A stretch of 64,000 bases of DNA from Pseudorhodoferax sp. Leaf267 (GTDB lineage Bacteria; Pseudomonadota; Gammaproteobacteria; Burkholderiales; Burkholderiaceae_C), in assembly GCF_001422405.1 (NCBI RefSeq), contig NZ_LMMV01000001.1, positions 125,275-189,274 on the forward strand, read 5' to 3'. The position numbers were made by a program, and so were the translations under genes. Positions 38,753 through 51,335 of the stretch are shown here, one piece after another (positions within the stretch are counted from its first letter, which is position 1; each line of letters starts with the position of its first letter). Below the pieces are notes generated by a model, which was given only the letters and a program-made list of their open reading frames with translations, did no database searches and had not been told where the DNA came from.

Positions 38753-40897
38753 ATGGTTGAAATCGAAGTCGACGGCAGGAAAGTCGAGGTCGCCGAAGGC
38801 AGCATGGTCATGCATGCGGCCGACAAGGCGGGCACCTACATCCCGCACTTCTGCTACCACAAGAAGTTGTCCATCGCGGCCAATTGCCGCATGTGCCTGG
38901 TCGAGGTCGAGAAGGCGCCCAAGCCCATGCCCGCCTGCGCGACCCCGGTCACGCAGGGCATGATCGTGCGCACCAAGAGCGACAAGGCCATCAAGGCGCA
39001 GAAGTCCGTCATGGAATTCCTGCTGATCAACCACCCGCTGGATTGCCCGATCTGCGACCAGGGTGGTGAGTGCCAGCTGCAGGACCTGGCGGTCGGCTAC
39101 GGCGGTTCCGCCTCGCGCTACCAGGAAGAAAAGCGCGTGGTGTTCCACAAGGACGTGGGCCCGCTGATCTCCATGGAAGAGATGAGCCGCTGCATCCACT
39201 GCACCCGCTGCGTGCGCTTCGGCCAGGAAGTGGCCGGCGTGATGGAACTGGGCATGATCCACCGCGGCGAGCATTCCGAGATCACGACGATCGTCGGCGA
39301 CACGGTGGACTCCGAGCTGTCGGGCAACATGATCGACATCTGCCCGGTCGGCGCGCTGACCAGCAAGCCCTTCCGCTACAGCGCCCGCACCTGGGAACTG
39401 TCGCGCCGCAAGAGCGTCAGCCCGCACGATTCCACCGGTGCCAACCTGATCGTGCAGGTCAAGAACCACAAGGTCATGCGCGTGGTGCCGCTGGAGAACG
39501 AGGCCGTCAACGAATGCTGGATCGCCGACCGCGACCGCTTCTCGTACGAGGCCCTGAACAGCGACGAGCGCCTGACCCAGCCCATGCTCAAGCAGGGCGG
39601 CCAATGGCAGACCGTGGACTGGCAGACCGCGCTGGAATACGTGGCGAACGGCCTGAAGCAGATCAAGACGCAGCATGGCGCTGCCAGCATCGGCGTGCTG
39701 GCGAGCCCGCACAGCACCCTGGAAGAACTGGCCCTGGCTGGTTCGCTGGTGCGCGGCCTGGGCAGCGACAACATCGATCACCGCCTGCGCCAGACCGAGT
39801 TCGCTGCCACCGAAGGCGTGCGCTGGCTCGGCATGCCGATCGCCGGCCTGTCCACGCTGCAGCGCGTGCTGGTGATCGGCTCCAACCTGCGCAAGGACCA
39901 TCCGCTGTTCGCACAGCGCATCCGGCAGGCGGCGCGCAAGGGCTGCAAGGTCGCGGTGCTGGGTTCGGCCCATGAATTGGCATCGGCCGATGCCTGGGCC
40001 ATGCCGATCGCTGCTTCGGTGGAGACCGATGCGTCCGGCTGGGTGCAGGCGCTGGCCAACGTGGCGGCGGCCATCGCCTCCGAAAAGGGTGTCGCGGCTC
40101 CCGTGTCCGGCGATGCCGACGAAGCCGCGCAAGCCATGGCCAAGGCCCTGCTGTCCGGTGAACGCAAGGCCGTGCTGCTGGGCAATGCTGCGGCCCACCA
40201 TGCGAACGCATCCAGCCTGCTGGCCCTGGCGCAGTGGATCGCCGAGCAGACCGGCGCCAGTTTCGGCTACCTGAGCGAAGCCGCGAACACGGTCGGTGCC
40301 CAGTTCGTCGGCGCGCAGCCCCAGGCGGGTGGCCAGACCGCGGCCCAGATGCTGGCCGGCGGCCTGAAGGCCGTGCTATTGCTGAACAACGAGCCGGTGT
40401 TCGACTCGGCCGCTGGCTCTTCGGCGGCGCAGGGCGTGAACAAGGCCGAGATGGTCGTCACGCTGAGCCCGTTCAAGGCCAACCTGGAGTTCTCCGACGT
40501 GCTGCTGCCGATCGCGCCCTTCACCGAGACGTCGGGCAGCTTCGTGAATGCAGAGGGCAGGGTGCAGGGTTTCCATGCCGTCGTGCGTCCGCTGGGCGAA
40601 ACGCGTCCTGGCTGGAAGGTGCTGCGCGTGCTGGCCAACCTGCTGGGCCTGCCGGGCTTCGAGTTCGAATCCTCGCAGGACGTGCTGCGCTCGCTGGGAC
40701 TGTCGGAGTCCGACGGCCAGGTGCGCGTGCCGGCCGAGCGCCTGTCCAATGCGACGCGCGCGGCCATCGCGTCGAGTGCTGCCGCTGGCACGCCGGCGGT
40801 GGCCAGCATCTACCAGCTCGACGGCCTGGTGCGCCGCGCCACGTCCTTGCAGATGACCGCGGATGCGCGGCAGGCCATGGGAGCGGCCACAGCATGA
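38753..40897 (+). CDS. nuoG: NADH-quinone oxidoreductase subunit G
   Basis: NuoG (75-kDa subunit) holds clusters N1b, N4 and N5. The 714 residues show the N-terminal [2Fe-2S] ligands (around CYHKKLS and NCRMC), then [15 protein letters not shown] and [12 protein letters not shown], and a molybdopterin-oxidoreductase-like C-terminal half. It overlaps nuoH by ATGA. The start [13 protein letters not shown] matches the family. Confidence 0.98.
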   Translation: MVEIEVDGRKVEVAEGSMVMHAADKAGTYIPHFCYHKKLSIAANCRMCLVEVEKAPKPMPACATPVTQGMIVRTKSDKAIKAQKSVMEFLLINHPLDCPICDQGGECQLQDLAVGYGGSASRYQEEKRVVFHKDVGPLISMEEMSRCIHCTRCVRFGQEVAGVMELGMIHRGEHSEITTIVGDTVDSELSGNMIDICPVGALTSKPFRYSARTWELSRRKSVSPHDSTGANLIVQVKNHKVMRVVPLENEAVNECWIADRDRFSYEALNSDERLTQPMLKQGGQWQTVDWQTALEYVANGLKQIKTQHGAASIGVLASPHSTLEELALAGSLVRGLGSDNIDHRLRQTEFAATEGVRWLGMPIAGLSTLQRVLVIGSNLRKDHPLFAQRIRQAARKGCKVAVLGSAHELASADAWAMPIAASVETDASGWVQALANVAAAIASEKGVAAPVSGDADEAAQAMAKALLSGERKAVLLGNAAAHHANASSLLALAQWIAEQTGASFGYLSEAANTVGAQFVGAQPQAGGQTAAQMLAGGLKAVLLLNNEPVFDSAAGSSAAQGVNKAEMVVTLSPFKANLEFSDVLLPIAPFTETSGSFVNAEGRVQGFHAVVRPLGETRPGWKVLRVLANLLGLPGFEFESSQDVLRSLGLSESDGQVRVPAERLSNATRAAIASSAAAGTPAVASIYQLDGLVRRATSLQMTADARQAMGAATA

Positions 40898-41970
40898 TCG
40901 ACACGATTTACGGCTTTGGCCAAGGCCTGGTCGGTGCCAGCTGGTGGTCCACGGGCGCCTGGCCCGTGCTCTGGAGTCTGATCAAGATCATCTGCGTGCT
41001 CGCGCCGCTGATGGGCGCGGTCGCCTACCTGACGCTGTGGGAGCGCAAATTCCTGGGCTTCATCCAGGTGCGCCACGGCCCCAACCGCGTCGGCCCCATG
41101 GGCCTGCTGCAGCCGATCGCCGATGCGCTGAAGCTGCTGACCAAGGAGTTGATCAACCCCTCGGCCGCCAGTTCCGGCCTGTTCCGGCTCGGCCCCATCA
41201 TGGCCATCATGCCGGCGCTGGCCGCTTGGGTGGCCGTGCCGTTTGGCCCGGAGGCGGTCATCGCCAACGTGAACGCCGGCCTGCTGCTGATCATGGCCAT
41301 CACCTCGATCGAGGTCTACGGCGTGATCATCGCGGGCTGGGCATCGAACTCCAAATACGCCTTCCTGGGCGCGCTGCGGGCCTCGGCGCAGATGGTCAGC
41401 TACGAAATCGCCATGGGCTTTTGCCTGGTGGTCGTGATCATGGTGTCGGGCAGCCTGCACCTGGGCGAAATCGTCGCTGCGCAGGCCAAGGGCATGGGCG
41501 CGAACGCCGGCCTGGGCTTCCTGTCCTGGAACTGGTTGCCGCTGCTGCCCATCTTCGTGGTCTACCTGATCTCTGGCGTGGCTGAGACCAACCGCCACCC
41601 GTTCGACGTGGTCGAAGGCGAGGCCGAGATCGTGGCCGGCCACATGGTCGAGTACTCGGGCATGGGCTTTGCCATCTTCTTCCTGGCCGAGTACGCCAGC
41701 ATGTGGCTGATCTCCATCCTGGCCACGCTCATGTTCCTGGGCGGCTGGCTGTCGCCGATCGGCTTGCTCGACTTCATCCCGGGCTGGATCTGGCTGGGCA
41801 TCAAGACCTTCTTCGTGGTCTCGCTGTTCATCTGGATCCGCGGCACCTTCCCGCGCTTCCGCTATGACCAGATCATGCGCCTGGGCTGGAAGATCTTCAT
41901 TCCGGTCACCCTGATCTGGCTGCTGGTGGTCGGGGGCTGGATGCAGACGCCCTGGAACATCTGGAAATGA
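40894..41970 (+). CDS. nuoH: NADH-quinone oxidoreductase subunit H
   Basis: NuoH (ND1) is the membrane subunit beside the quinone cavity. The 358 residues contain the signature [20 protein letters not shown] (about 46-65) and [18 protein letters not shown] (about 229-246), with about eight spans. Start by ATGA overlap with nuoG. Confidence 0.98.
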   Translation: MIDTIYGFGQGLVGASWWSTGAWPVLWSLIKIICVLAPLMGAVAYLTLWERKFLGFIQVRHGPNRVGPMGLLQPIADALKLLTKELINPSAASSGLFRLGPIMAIMPALAAWVAVPFGPEAVIANVNAGLLLIMAITSIEVYGVIIAGWASNSKYAFLGALRASAQMVSYEIAMGFCLVVVIMVSGSLHLGEIVAAQAKGMGANAGLGFLSWNWLPLLPIFVVYLISGVAETNRHPFDVVEGEAEIVAGHMVEYSGMGFAIFFLAEYASMWLISILATLMFLGGWLSPIGLLDFIPGWIWLGIKTFFVVSLFIWIRGTFPRFRYDQIMRLGWKIFIPVTLIWLLVVGGWMQTPWNIWK

Positions 41971-41984
41971 GCGGAGAACCATCG

Positions 41985-42494
41985 ATGACAACCGCAACTG
42001 CCTCCACTTTCTCGGTCAAGGACTTCCTCAAGAGCTTCATGCTCACGGAGCTGTTCAAGGGCATGGTCCTGACGGGCCGCTACGCGTTCAAGCGCAAGAT
42101 CACGGTCCAGTTCCCCGAGGAGAAGACTCCGCTGTCGCCACGCTTTCGCGGCCTGCATGCGCTGCGCCGCTACGAGAACGGCGAGGAGCGCTGCATCGCC
42201 TGCAAGCTGTGCGAGGCCGTTTGCCCGGCAATGGCGATCACGATCGAGTCCGACGTGCGCGAAGACGGCTCGCGCCGCACCACGCGCTACGACATCGACC
42301 TGACCAAATGCATCTTCTGCGGTTTCTGCGAAGAGAGCTGCCCGGTCGATTCCATCGTCGAGACCCACATCCTCGAGTACCACGGCGAGAAGCGCGGCGA
42401 CCTGTACTTCACCAAGGACATGCTGTTGGCCGTCGGTGACCGCTACGAAAAAGAAATCGCAGCTGCCAAGGCGGCCGACGCCCCCTACCGCTGA
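41985..42494 (+). CDS. nuoI: NADH-quinone oxidoreductase subunit I
   Basis: NuoI carries clusters N6a and N6b. The 169 residues have the two ferredoxin motifs [13 protein letters not shown] and [14 protein letters not shown] chose ATG at 41985, with GCGGAGAACC upstream; an ATG at 41967 overlapping the nuoH stop would add six residues (MSGEPS). Confidence 0.97.
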   Translation: MTTATASTFSVKDFLKSFMLTELFKGMVLTGRYAFKRKITVQFPEEKTPLSPRFRGLHALRRYENGEERCIACKLCEAVCPAMAITIESDVREDGSRRTTRYDIDLTKCIFCGFCEESCPVDSIVETHILEYHGEKRGDLYFTKDMLLAVGDRYEKEIAAAKAADAPYR

Positions 42495-42521
42495 GCGGCC
42501 AGTTCGACTTAAAAAAATTCC

Positions 42522-43175
42522 ATGGACGTCAAGACTGGCTTTTTCTATCTGTTTTCGCTCGTGCTGCTGTTCGCAGCCTTCCGGGTGATCACAGCGCGCA
42601 ATCCGGTGCATGCGGTGCTGTACCTGATCCTGGCGTTTTCGCAGGCTTCTGCGATCTGGCTGATCCTGCAGGCCGAGTTCCTGGCCATCGTGCTGGTGCT
42701 GGTGTATCTGGGAGCGGTGCTCGTGCTGTTCCTGTTCGTCGTGATGATGCTGGACGTCGACGTCGAAGGACTGCGGCAGGGCTTCTGGAAGCACTTCCCG
42801 CTGGCTGCGACCATCGGCGCGCTGGTCGCGCTGGAGATGGCGGCCGTGCTGATGGGCGGCTTCCGCGTCACCGAGGAATCGCGCAACCTGGCCGGTGCCG
42901 CCACCAGCGCCGCCGCGCAGGTGTCCAACACCAAGGCGCTGGGCATCCTGCTCTACACCGAATACCTCTACCCCGTCCAGATCGCGGCCTGCATCCTGTT
43001 GGTGGCCATGATCGCGGCGATCGCGCTCACGCTGCGCGGCCGCAAGGACACCCGCAACGTGCGCCCCGAGGACCAGGTCCACGTGCGCGCAGGCGACCGT
43101 TTCTCGGTCGTGAAGATGGATCCCACACGACCGGCACCCGCACCGGCGCCCGTGGCCGAGGAGAAGAAGGCATGA
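42522..43175 (+). CDS. nuoJ: NADH-quinone oxidoreductase subunit J
   Basis: NuoJ (ND6) is a five-span membrane subunit. The 217 residues have the family helix [20 protein letters not shown] and a hydrophilic Pro/Ala tail ([17 protein letters not shown]). It stops with ATGA overlap into nuoK. A short A-run (42511-42517) precedes it. Confidence 0.97.
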   Translation: MDVKTGFFYLFSLVLLFAAFRVITARNPVHAVLYLILAFSQASAIWLILQAEFLAIVLVLVYLGAVLVLFLFVVMMLDVDVEGLRQGFWKHFPLAATIGALVALEMAAVLMGGFRVTEESRNLAGAATSAAAQVSNTKALGILLYTEYLYPVQIAACILLVAMIAAIALTLRGRKDTRNVRPEDQVHVRAGDRFSVVKMDPTRPAPAPAPVAEEKKA

Positions 43176-43480
43176 CGCTCAGTCTTGGACATTTCCTGTC
43201 GCTGGGCGCGATGCTGTTCGCGCTGTCGGTGATCGGCATCTTTTTGAACCGCAAGAACCTGATCGTGCTGCTGATGGCCATCGAACTGATGCTGCTGGCG
43301 GTCAACATGAACTTCGTCGCGTTCTCGTACTACCTGAACGACATGCACGGCCAGATCTTCGTGTTTTTCATCCTGACTGTTGCTGCAGCCGAGTCGGCCA
43401 TCGGGCTGGCCATCCTGGTGCTGCTGTTCCGCAACCGCTCCAGCATCAACGTGGACGAACTCAACACGCTCAAGGGCTGA
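43172..43480 (+). CDS. nuoK: NADH-quinone oxidoreductase subunit K
   Basis: NuoK (ND4L) is a three-span subunit with conserved Glu residues in helices 2 and 3 ([25 protein letters not shown]). Length 102 is typical. It starts by ATGA overlap with nuoJ and ends 10 bases before nuoL. Confidence 0.97.
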   Translation: MTLSLGHFLSLGAMLFALSVIGIFLNRKNLIVLLMAIELMLLAVNMNFVAFSYYLNDMHGQIFVFFILTVAAAESAIGLAILVLLFRNRSSINVDELNTLKG

Positions 43481-43490
43481 GACCAAGAAC

Positions 43491-45521
<2,031 letters not shown>

Positions 45522-45539
45522 GTCGGGAGAAGAAGAAAA

Positions 45540-47015
45540 ATGGGATTGTTGAGCCTTGCCATCTGGACGCCGATCTTCTTCGGTGTCGTGCTGTTGGCCC
45601 TGGGGCGCGACGAGCAGGCCCGCGCGGTGCGCTGGGTCGCGCTGGTCGGTGCCGTCGTCAGCCTGCTGGTCACGCTGCCGCTGTACAGCGGTTTTGCGAT
45701 CGATACCTCTGCCATGCAGTTCGTCGAGAAGGCGGCCTGGATCGACCGCTTCAACGTGAACTATCACCTGGGCGTGGATGGCATCTCGCTGTGGTTCGTG
45801 CTGCTGACGGCCTTCATCACGGTCATCGTGGTGATCGCCGGCTGGGAGGCCATCACCTCCCGCGTGAACCAGTACATGGGCGCATTCCTGATCCTGTCGG
45901 GCCTCATGATCGGCGTGTTCTCGGCGCTGGACGGCCTGCTGTTCTACGTGTTCTTCGAGGCCACGCTGATCCCGATGTACCTGATCATCGGCATCTGGGG
46001 CGGGCCCAACAAGATCTATGCGGCCTTCAAATTCTTCCTGTACACGCTGCTGGGCTCGCTGCTGCTGCTGATCGGCCTGATCTACCTGTACGTGCACTCG
46101 GGCGGCAGCTTCGACATCCAGACCTGGCACAAGCTGCCGCTGTCCGGCACGGCGCAGACCCTGCTGTTCTTCGCGTTCTTCGCGGCGTTCGCGGTCAAGG
46201 TGCCGATGTGGCCGGTGCACACCTGGTTGCCCGACGTGCACGTCGAGGCCCCTACCGGTGGCTCGGCCGTGCTGGCCGCCATCATGCTGAAGCTGGGCGC
46301 CTATGGCTTCCTGCGCTTTTCCATGCCGATCGCGCCCGATGCCGCGCGCGAATGGGCCTGGCTCATGATCGCGCTGTCGCTGATCGCCGTGATCTACGTG
46401 GGCCTGGTCGCCATGGTGCAGCAGGACATGAAGAAGCTGGTGGCCTATTCGTCGGTGGCCCACATGGGTTTCGTGACCCTGGGCTTCTTCATCTTCAACG
46501 ACCTGGGCGTGTCGGGCGGCCTGGTGCAGATGATCGCGCACGGCTTCGTGTCCGGCGCCATGTTCCTGTGCATCGGCGTGCTGTACGACCGCGTGCACTC
46601 GCGTGAGATCGCCAGCTACGGCGGCGTGGTCAACACCATGCCCAAGTTCGCGGCCTTCGCGCTGCTCTTCGCGATGGCCAACTGCGGCCTGCCGGGCACG
46701 GCCGGTTTCGTCGGCGAGTGGATGGTGATCCTGGGCGCGGTCAAGGCCAACTTCTGGCTCGGCGGTGCGGCCGCCACGGCGCTGATCTTCGGCGCGGCCT
46801 ACACGCTGTGGATGTTCAAGCGCGTCTACCTGGGCCCGGTGGCCAACGACGACGTGAAGGCGCTGCAAGACATCAACAGTCGCGAATTCCTGATGCTGGC
46901 CTTGCTGGCGATCGCCGTGCTGGCCATGGGCATCTATCCCAAGCCATTCACCGATGTGATGGACGTGTCGGTGGCCGACCTGCTCAAGCATGTCGCTGCA
47001 TCCAAGCTGAACTGA
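45540..47015 (+). CDS. nuoM: NADH-quinone oxidoreductase subunit M
   Basis: NuoM (ND4) is an antiporter-like proton-pumping subunit. The 491 residues have about 14 spans. The family motif FFEATLIPMYLIIGIWGG (about 139-156) holds the key Glu, and the VPMWPVHTWLPDVHVEAPT stretch is clear. SD GGGAGAAG precedes the ATG. Confidence 0.97.
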   Translation: MGLLSLAIWTPIFFGVVLLALGRDEQARAVRWVALVGAVVSLLVTLPLYSGFAIDTSAMQFVEKAAWIDRFNVNYHLGVDGISLWFVLLTAFITVIVVIAGWEAITSRVNQYMGAFLILSGLMIGVFSALDGLLFYVFFEATLIPMYLIIGIWGGPNKIYAAFKFFLYTLLGSLLLLIGLIYLYVHSGGSFDIQTWHKLPLSGTAQTLLFFAFFAAFAVKVPMWPVHTWLPDVHVEAPTGGSAVLAAIMLKLGAYGFLRFSMPIAPDAAREWAWLMIALSLIAVIYVGLVAMVQQDMKKLVAYSSVAHMGFVTLGFFIFNDLGVSGGLVQMIAHGFVSGAMFLCIGVLYDRVHSREIASYGGVVNTMPKFAAFALLFAMANCGLPGTAGFVGEWMVILGAVKANFWLGGAAATALIFGAAYTLWMFKRVYLGPVANDDVKALQDINSREFLMLALLAIAVLAMGIYPKPFTDVMDVSVADLLKHVAASKLN

Positions 47016-47045
47016 GCGGCCCCAACGAGAAGATATCGAGAAGAT

Positions 47046-48530
47046 ATGGACAAAGTCAGCTGGATCACCGTCTACCCCGAAGTCGTGCTGCTGGTCATGG
47101 CCTGCGTGATCGCGCTCGTCGATCTGTCGGTCAAGAGCCCGCGCCGCACCGGCACCTATGTGCTGACCTTGCTGTCGCTGGGCGTCGTCGCCGTGCTGCA
47201 AGGCCTGTACGCCACGGGCAACACCACGCTCTACGGCTTCAACAACATGGTCGTCAGCGACCCCATGGGCAACTGGCTCAAGTGCTTCGCCACCATCTCC
47301 GTGATGGTGACCCTGGTCTACGCGCGCCCGTATTCGGGCGACCGCGGCATGCTGCGCGGCGGCGAGCTGTTCACGCTGTCCATGTTCGCTCTGCTGGGCA
47401 TGTCGGTCATGATCTCGGGCAACAACTTCCTCGTGATCTACATGGGGCTGGAGTTGCTGACGCTGTCCAGCTACGCGCTGGTCGCGCTGCGCCGCGACAA
47501 CGCGGTGGCGAGCGAGGCAGCCATGAAGTATTTCGTACTCGGCGCGCTGGCCTCGGGCTTCCTGCTGTACGGCCTGTCCATGCTGTACGGCGCAACCGGC
47601 TCGCTGGACCTGACGCAGGTCTTCGAGGCGGCCGCTTCGGGGCAGGTCAAGCACCAGGTGTTGGTGTTCGGCCTGGTGTTCATCGTCGCCGGCCTGGCCT
47701 TCAAGCTCGGCGTCGTGCCGTTCCACATGTGGGTGCCCGACGTCTACCACGGCGCGCCTACGGCCATCACGCTGATGATCGCCGGCGCACCCAAGCTGGC
47801 TGCGTTCGCGATCGTCATCCGCCTGCTGGTCGAGGGCCTGCTGCCGCTGGCGTTCGACTGGCAGCAGATGCTTGCCGTCCTGGCCATCGCCTCGCTGCTG
47901 ATCGGCAACCTGGCCGCCATCGTGCAGAGCAACCTCAAGCGCATGCTGGCCTATTCCACGATCTCGCAGATGGGCTTCGTGCTGCTGGGCCTGCTGTCGG
48001 GTGTCGTGAACGGCAACACGCTGTCGGCCGCCAACGCCTACAGCTCGGCCATGTTCTATGTCGTGACCTATGTGCTGACCACGTTGGCCAGCTTCGGCGT
48101 GCTGCTGCTGCTGGCGCGCGAAGGCTTCGAAAGCGACGAAGTCACCGACCTGGCTGGCTTGAACCAGCGCAGCCCGTTGTACGCGGCTGTCATGGGCATC
48201 TGCATGTTCTCGCTGGCCGGCATTCCGCCCATGGTCGGCTTCTACGCCAAGCTGTCGGTGCTGCAGGCGCTCGTGGCATCCGGCGAGGCCCTGTATGTGG
48301 CGCTGGCCGTGTTCGCGGTCGTGATGTCGCTGATCGGTGCCTTCTACTACCTGCGCGTGGTCAAGGTCATGTACTTCGACGCGCCGATCACGGCCACGAC
48401 GGTCTCGGCACCGCTGGACGTGCGCGCCGTGCTGTCGGTCAACGGGGCGCTGGTGCTGCTGCTCGGCATCGTTCCCGGCGGTCTGATGGCCTTGTGCGCA
48501 CAGGCCATCGTGCTGACGCTGGGCACCTGA
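47046..48530 (+). CDS. nuoN: NADH-quinone oxidoreductase subunit N
   Basis: NuoN (ND2) is the third antiporter-like subunit. The 494 residues contain [18 protein letters not shown] and [18 protein letters not shown]. It ends the canonical nuo set. It is followed 4 bases later by the DUF2818 gene. Confidence 0.97.
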   Translation: MDKVSWITVYPEVVLLVMACVIALVDLSVKSPRRTGTYVLTLLSLGVVAVLQGLYATGNTTLYGFNNMVVSDPMGNWLKCFATISVMVTLVYARPYSGDRGMLRGGELFTLSMFALLGMSVMISGNNFLVIYMGLELLTLSSYALVALRRDNAVASEAAMKYFVLGALASGFLLYGLSMLYGATGSLDLTQVFEAAASGQVKHQVLVFGLVFIVAGLAFKLGVVPFHMWVPDVYHGAPTAITLMIAGAPKLAAFAIVIRLLVEGLLPLAFDWQQMLAVLAIASLLIGNLAAIVQSNLKRMLAYSTISQMGFVLLGLLSGVVNGNTLSAANAYSSAMFYVVTYVLTTLASFGVLLLLAREGFESDEVTDLAGLNQRSPLYAAVMGICMFSLAGIPPMVGFYAKLSVLQALVASGEALYVALAVFAVVMSLIGAFYYLRVVKVMYFDAPITATTVSAPLDVRAVLSVNGALVLLLGIVPGGLMALCAQAIVLTLGT

Positions 48531-48534
48531 GCGC

Positions 48535-48837
48535 GTGGCGCCAACGGCGGCGGTCTGGCTGGTGATCCTGGCAGCGGTGGTCGCTGCCAACCTGCCGTTC
48601 CTGACCCAGCGTCTGGTCCTGTTCATCCGGCTCGCGGCGCCCAAGTCGCTGGGGCTGCGGCTGCTGGAACTGGTGCTGTATTACTTCCTCGTGGGTGGCC
48701 TGGGCCTGCTGCTGGAGCGCAACCTGGGGCGCATCGCGCCGCAGGGCTGGGAGTTCTACGCGATCACGGCGGCGCTGTTCGTCACGCTGGCGTTCCCGGG
48801 TTTCGTCTGGCGCTATCTCGTCAAGCACAGGCATTGA
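48535..48837 (+). CDS. DUF2818 membrane protein
   Basis: The 100-residue protein has three membrane spans and matches the DUF2818 family, often found directly after nuoN in Burkholderiales. Start is GTG at 48535, four bases after the nuoN stop; no ATG is in the right frame near the N-terminus. It may assist complex I assembly; that is inference from position only. Confidence 0.85.
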   Translation: MAPTAAVWLVILAAVVAANLPFLTQRLVLFIRLAAPKSLGLRLLELVLYYFLVGGLGLLLERNLGRIAPQGWEFYAITAALFVTLAFPGFVWRYLVKHRH

Positions 48838-48838
48838 G

Positions 48839-49435
48839 ATGAACTCCGACCGCGACCTCATCGAACACACGACGCACCGCGAGGAACTGCTGCACGGCCG
48901 CTTCCTACACGTGCTGCGCGACACCGTGCGCCTGCCCGATGGCGGCAGTGACACGCGCGAATACGTGGTGCACCCCGGCGCCGTCATGGTCGTGCCGCTG
49001 CTGGACGATGGCCGCCTGGTGCTGGAGCGCCAGTACCGCCACCCCATGGGCCGCGTGATGGTCGAGTTCCCGGCCGGCAAGCTCGATGCCGGCGAGGACA
49101 CCTGGACCTGCGGCCGGCGCGAGCTGCTCGAAGAGACCGGCTACACGGCCCGCGAGTGGGCGCGTGCCGGTGTGCTGCACCCCGTCATCTCGTACTCCAC
49201 CGAATTCATCGAGATCTGGTTCGCGCGCGGGCTCACGCTGCAGCAGCGCCAGCTGGACGAAGGCGAGTTCCTGGAGGTCTTCAGCGCCAGCGTGGACGAT
49301 CTGCTGCGCTGGTGCCGCGACGGCACCGTCACCGACGCCAAGACGCTGAGCGCCGCGCTGTGGCTGCAGAATCTGCGCTCCGGCGACTGGGCATTGAACT
49401 GGCAGCCAAACCCGGATCCCACTGCAGCCGGATAA
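48839..49435 (+). CDS. NUDIX hydrolase, ADP-ribose pyrophosphatase type
   Basis: The 198-residue protein has a complete NUDIX box (GKLDAGE, then REL-LEE-TGY at the metal-binding helix) and a C-terminus typical of ADP-ribose pyrophosphatase NudF. Two bases separate it from the DUF2818 stop. It likely splits ADP-ribose into AMP and ribose 5-phosphate; other nucleoside diphosphate derivatives are possible. Its place after the NADH dehydrogenase operon suggests clean-up of NAD breakdown products. Confidence 0.85.
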   Translation: MNSDRDLIEHTTHREELLHGRFLHVLRDTVRLPDGGSDTREYVVHPGAVMVVPLLDDGRLVLERQYRHPMGRVMVEFPAGKLDAGEDTWTCGRRELLEETGYTAREWARAGVLHPVISYSTEFIEIWFARGLTLQQRQLDEGEFLEVFSASVDDLLRWCRDGTVTDAKTLSAALWLQNLRSGDWALNWQPNPDPTAAG

Positions 49436-49443
49436 TCCGTGCC

Positions 49444-49896
49444 ATGAAAGTCCTGGATCTGGCGTGCGCCCATGGCCACAGCTTCGAAGGCTGGTTCGGT
49501 TCGGAAGACGACTTCCAGTCGCAACTGGCACGTGGCCTCGTGGAGTGCCCGATGTGCGGCGACGTGACGGTGGTGAAGAAGCTGTCCGCCCCGCGTCTGA
49601 ACCTGGGCGCCGCGCCCGAGGCCAAGCCGGCCACGGCGACGCGCGAAGTCGCGAGCGTGCCGAACGACACGCAACTGCAGGCCGCCTGGATGAAGATGGT
49701 GCGCCATGTCATGGCCAACACCGAAGACGTGGGCGGCCAATTCGCCGAAGAGGCCCGTCGCATCCATTACGGCGAAGCGGACGAGCGCAACATCCGCGGC
49801 CAGGCCTCGCGTGAGGAAACCGAGGCTCTGCTGGAAGAGGGCATCGCGGTGATGCCTCTTCCAATCCCCAAGGCCCTGAAGGGCCCTATCCAGTAA
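49444..49896 (+). CDS. DUF1178 family protein
   Basis: The 150-residue protein opens MKVLDLACAHGHSFEGWFGS, and has a CPMCG motif near residue 37, as in DUF1178 proteins (possible zinc site). Function is unknown. It lies 8 bases after the NUDIX gene in the same operon and ends 7 bases before the convergent gdhA stop. Confidence 0.85.
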   Translation: MKVLDLACAHGHSFEGWFGSEDDFQSQLARGLVECPMCGDVTVVKKLSAPRLNLGAAPEAKPATATREVASVPNDTQLQAAWMKMVRHVMANTEDVGGQFAEEARRIHYGEADERNIRGQASREETEALLEEGIAVMPLPIPKALKGPIQ

Positions 49897-49903
49897 GCCG
49901 ATC

Positions 49904-51211
49904 TCAGGGGTACAGGCCGCGCAGTTCGCGCGTGTGCAGGATGCGCTGGCAGGCCACGATGAAGGTGGCGGTGCGCAGGCTGACCTTGTGTTGCTCGGCC
50001 ACCTGCCAGACACCGGCGAAGGCCTGCTGCATCACGCGCACCAGGCGCTTGTTGATCTCGTCCTCGTCCCAGAAGAACGACGAGAAGTCCTGCACCCACT
50101 CGAAATAGCTGACCGTCACGCCACCGGCATTGGCGATCACGTCGGGCAGCACCAGAACATTGCGCTCGTGCAGGATGTCGTCCGCCTCGGGCGTGGTCGG
50201 GCCGTTTGCGCCCTCGATCACCATGCGGGCCTGGATGCGGTGCGCATTGGCCTTCGTGATCTGCTGCTCCAGCGCGGCGGGGATCATGATGTCGCAGGGC
50301 ACGTCCCAGAACTTCTCGGCGTCCATGACTTCGGCATGCTCGAAGCCTGCGACGGTGCCCTTCTCGACCACGTGCTTGAGCAGCGAGGGCACGTCCAGCC
50401 CGGCTTCGCGGTAGATGGCGCCACCGTGGTCCTGCACCGCCACCACGCGGGCGCCGGCTTCGGCAAACAGCTTGCCAGCCACGCCGCCCACGTTGCCGAA
50501 GCCCTGCACGGCGACGCGCGCCGTGGAGATGTCCAGCCCGATGTTGCGCGCCGCTTCCGCGCCCACCGTGAACACGCCGCGGCCCGTGGCCTCGCGCCGG
50601 CCCAGCGAGCCGCCCAGGTCCACCGGCTTGCCGGTGACCACGCCCGTCGCGGTCGCGCCCTGGTTCATGGAGTAGGTGTCCATCATCCAGGCCATGATCT
50701 GCTCGTTGGTGTTGACGTCCGGTGCCGGGATGTCCTTGTTCGGGCCGATGATGATGCCGATCTCGCTGGTGTAGCGGCGCGTCATGCGCTCCAGCTCACC
50801 GCGCGACAGCGTCTTGGGGTCCACGCGGATGCCGCCCTTGGCACCGCCGTAGGGCACGTTCACGGCCGCGTTCTTGATCGACATCCAGGCCGAGAGCGCC
50901 ATGACTTCGGACAGCGTCACGTCCTGGTGGAAGCGCACGCCGCCCTTGCCCGGGCCGCGCGAGGTGTTGTGCTGCACGCGGTAGCCCTCGAAGTGGGCGA
51001 CGCGGCCGTCGTCCATGTGGATCGGCACGTCCACGACCAGGATGCGCTTGGGGCGCTTGAGCGTCTCCACCCAGCGCGCCAGGTTGCCCAGGTAAGGCTC
51101 GACCCGGTCGACTTGCTGCAGGAAGATGCCCCAGGGGCCGAGATGGTCAGCCTGCAGGTACGAGGGCAGGGGGTGGGCGGTGGGCGCGGGAAGCGACGAA
51201 GGGGCAGACAT
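49904..51211 (-). CDS. gdhA: Glutamate dehydrogenase (Glu/Leu/Phe/Val family)
   Basis: The enzyme makes or oxidises glutamate (2-oxoglutarate + NH4+ + NAD(P)H). The 435 residues have the family's [11 protein letters not shown] with catalytic Lys125, the TGRGVF cap and a dinucleotide fold with [11 protein letters not shown]. It resembles the NAD- or dual-specific Comamonadaceae enzyme; coenzyme preference is not certain from sequence. ATG at 51211 has GGAG upstream. Confidence 0.93.
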   Translation of the reverse strand: MSAPSSLPAPTAHPLPSYLQADHLGPWGIFLQQVDRVEPYLGNLARWVETLKRPKRILVVDVPIHMDDGRVAHFEGYRVQHNTSRGPGKGGVRFHQDVTLSEVMALSAWMSIKNAAVNVPYGGAKGGIRVDPKTLSRGELERMTRRYTSEIGIIIGPNKDIPAPDVNTNEQIMAWMMDTYSMNQGATATGVVTGKPVDLGGSLGRREATGRGVFTVGAEAARNIGLDISTARVAVQGFGNVGGVAGKLFAEAGARVVAVQDHGGAIYREAGLDVPSLLKHVVEKGTVAGFEHAEVMDAEKFWDVPCDIMIPAALEQQITKANAHRIQARMVIEGANGPTTPEADDILHERNVLVLPDVIANAGGVTVSYFEWVQDFSSFFWDEDEINKRLVRVMQQAFAGVWQVAEQHKVSLRTATFIVACQRILHTRELRGLYP

Positions 51212-51335
51212 GTCTGGGCTCCTGTTGTTGAGGTGCGCCGAGCTTAGAGGTGCCCACCCCCGCTTGTCCAAGCCTGCCGAGGGCTCAGGTGCGGTCTATG
51301 CACATAAGGCATAACGCACCAAAGTGCCGTGTGTA

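Noticed and set aside
45540-47015. Possible antiporter (Mrp) subunits rather than complex I
   Set aside because: NuoL/M/N-like proteins resemble Mrp subunits, but the full nuoA-N order with all peripheral-arm genes makes complex I certain.
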